Part shown: positions 4,879 to 5,159 of the stretch, piece after piece
Numbering within the stretch: position 1 is the first letter of the stretch
How the letters are laid out: each line of letters opens with the position of its first letter
Origin: Polaromonas sp. YR568
Lineage (GTDB): Bacteria > Pseudomonadota > Gammaproteobacteria > Burkholderiales > Burkholderiaceae
Assembly (NCBI GenBank): GCA_945871335.1
Contig: CAMBWM010000176.1
Span: 1 to 5,159, forward strand
DNA: 5,159 nt
Direction: 5' to 3'
Position numbers and translations under genes: made by a program
Notes under the pieces: model-generated
Databases searched by the model: none
The model's input: the letters and a program-made list of their open reading frames with translations, nothing else
Told to the model about the DNA's origin: nothing

Positions 4879-5159
4879 ATGGCTCAGTACACCCCGCCCT
4901 TGCGCGACATGCAGTTTGTGTTGCACGAAGTCCTCAAAGTCACCGACGACTACAAACACCTGCCGCAGCATGCTGAAGTCGATGCCGACACCATCAACGC
5001 GGTGCTTGAAGAGGCCGGCAAGTTCGCTGCCGAGGTCACCTTTCCATTGAACATCAGTGGCGACGCCGAAGGTTGCACGCTGGACAAAACCACGCATGAA
5101 GTGCGCACGCCCAAGGGCTTCAAAGAGGCTTATGCCAAATACATCGAAGGCGGTTGGGC
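4879..5159 (+). CDS. Acyl-CoA dehydrogenase (FadE-like), N-terminal fragment
   Basis: The frame is open from ATG 4879 to the window end, giving 93 residues of a protein whose family members run to about 600. It opens MAQYTPPLRDMQFVLHEVL, the characteristic N-terminal extension (AcylCoA_DH_N type) of the long acyl-CoA dehydrogenases of proteobacteria. It continues with VLEEAGKFAAEVTFPLNISGD-type sequence (about residues 43-62) and PKGFKEAYAKYIEGGW, the start of the N-terminal helical domain. These FAD enzymes introduce the trans-2 double bond into acyl-CoA in the first step of beta-oxidation, passing electrons to ETF. The FAD-binding region and catalytic glutamate lie outside the window, so chain-length preference and integrity cannot be judged. 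The gene follows tetR by 44 nt with no terminator or clear promoter between, so it is probably co-transcribed and under the same operator. Confidence 0.88.
   Translation, partial: MAQYTPPLRDMQFVLHEVLKVTDDYKHLPQHAEVDADTINAVLEEAGKFAAEVTFPLNISGDAEGCTLDKTTHEVRTPKGFKEAYAKYIEGGW

Noticed and set aside
1..5159. Mobile element, defence system or CRISPR signals
   Set aside because: I found no transposase, integrase, terminal inverted repeats, spaced repeat array or defence-type protein. All genes fit ordinary catabolic and regulatory families.

Overview
The window looks like chromosomal DNA of a betaproteobacterium, most likely order Burkholderiales and plausibly a Comamonadaceae-type genome (Polaromonas, Rhodoferax or Limnohabitans style). 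The grounds are high G+C coding DNA with strong third-position G/C bias, tight gene packing, and a TetR gene directly upstream of a long acyl-CoA dehydrogenase. The lineage is inferred from general appearance, not from a marker gene. All real genes are on the + strand. I see no rRNA, tRNA, CRISPR array, insertion sequence or phage gene.

Region 1 (1-4055) is the downstream part of a catabolic operon. It holds, in order, the C-terminal end of a sulfatase, an enolase-superfamily acid-sugar dehydratase of the mandelate racemase type, a short-chain dehydrogenase (SDR) resembling 2-keto-3-deoxy-L-fuconate dehydrogenase and DHRS6, a second classical SDR, and a fumarylacetoacetate-hydrolase (FAH) family enzyme. 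A strong intrinsic terminator follows. The order fits the non-phosphorylative 'diketo-hydrolase' route for deoxy-sugars such as L-fucose or L-rhamnose. In that route an aldonate is dehydrated to a 2-keto-3-deoxy acid, oxidised at C4 to a 2,4-diketo acid, and cleaved hydrolytically to pyruvate plus a hydroxy acid such as lactate. The sulfatase suggests the sugar may arrive sulfated. The sugar dehydrogenase, lactonase, transporter and regulator expected for a full pathway are not visible, except that the second SDR could be the sugar dehydrogenase. The rest would lie upstream of base 1.

Region 2 (4056-5159) is a separate transcription unit. A sigma70-like promoter overlaps a perfect 14-bp palindrome that is probably the operator of the TetR repressor encoded just downstream. 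Forty-four bases after tetR comes the start of a FadE-like acyl-CoA dehydrogenase, cut by the window end. This looks like an autoregulated fatty-acid or acyl-CoA beta-oxidation unit unrelated to the sugar operon.

The least explained stretch is the 107-nt gap between the two SDR genes (2237-2343). The second SDR has no Shine-Dalgarno sequence. The gap carries two short open frames ending at or next to its start codon, which raises the possibility of translational coupling. I found no clearly novel system. The most useful leads are the possible sulfated-deoxy-sugar pathway, the exact mandelate-racemase residue spacing in the dehydratase, and this gap.
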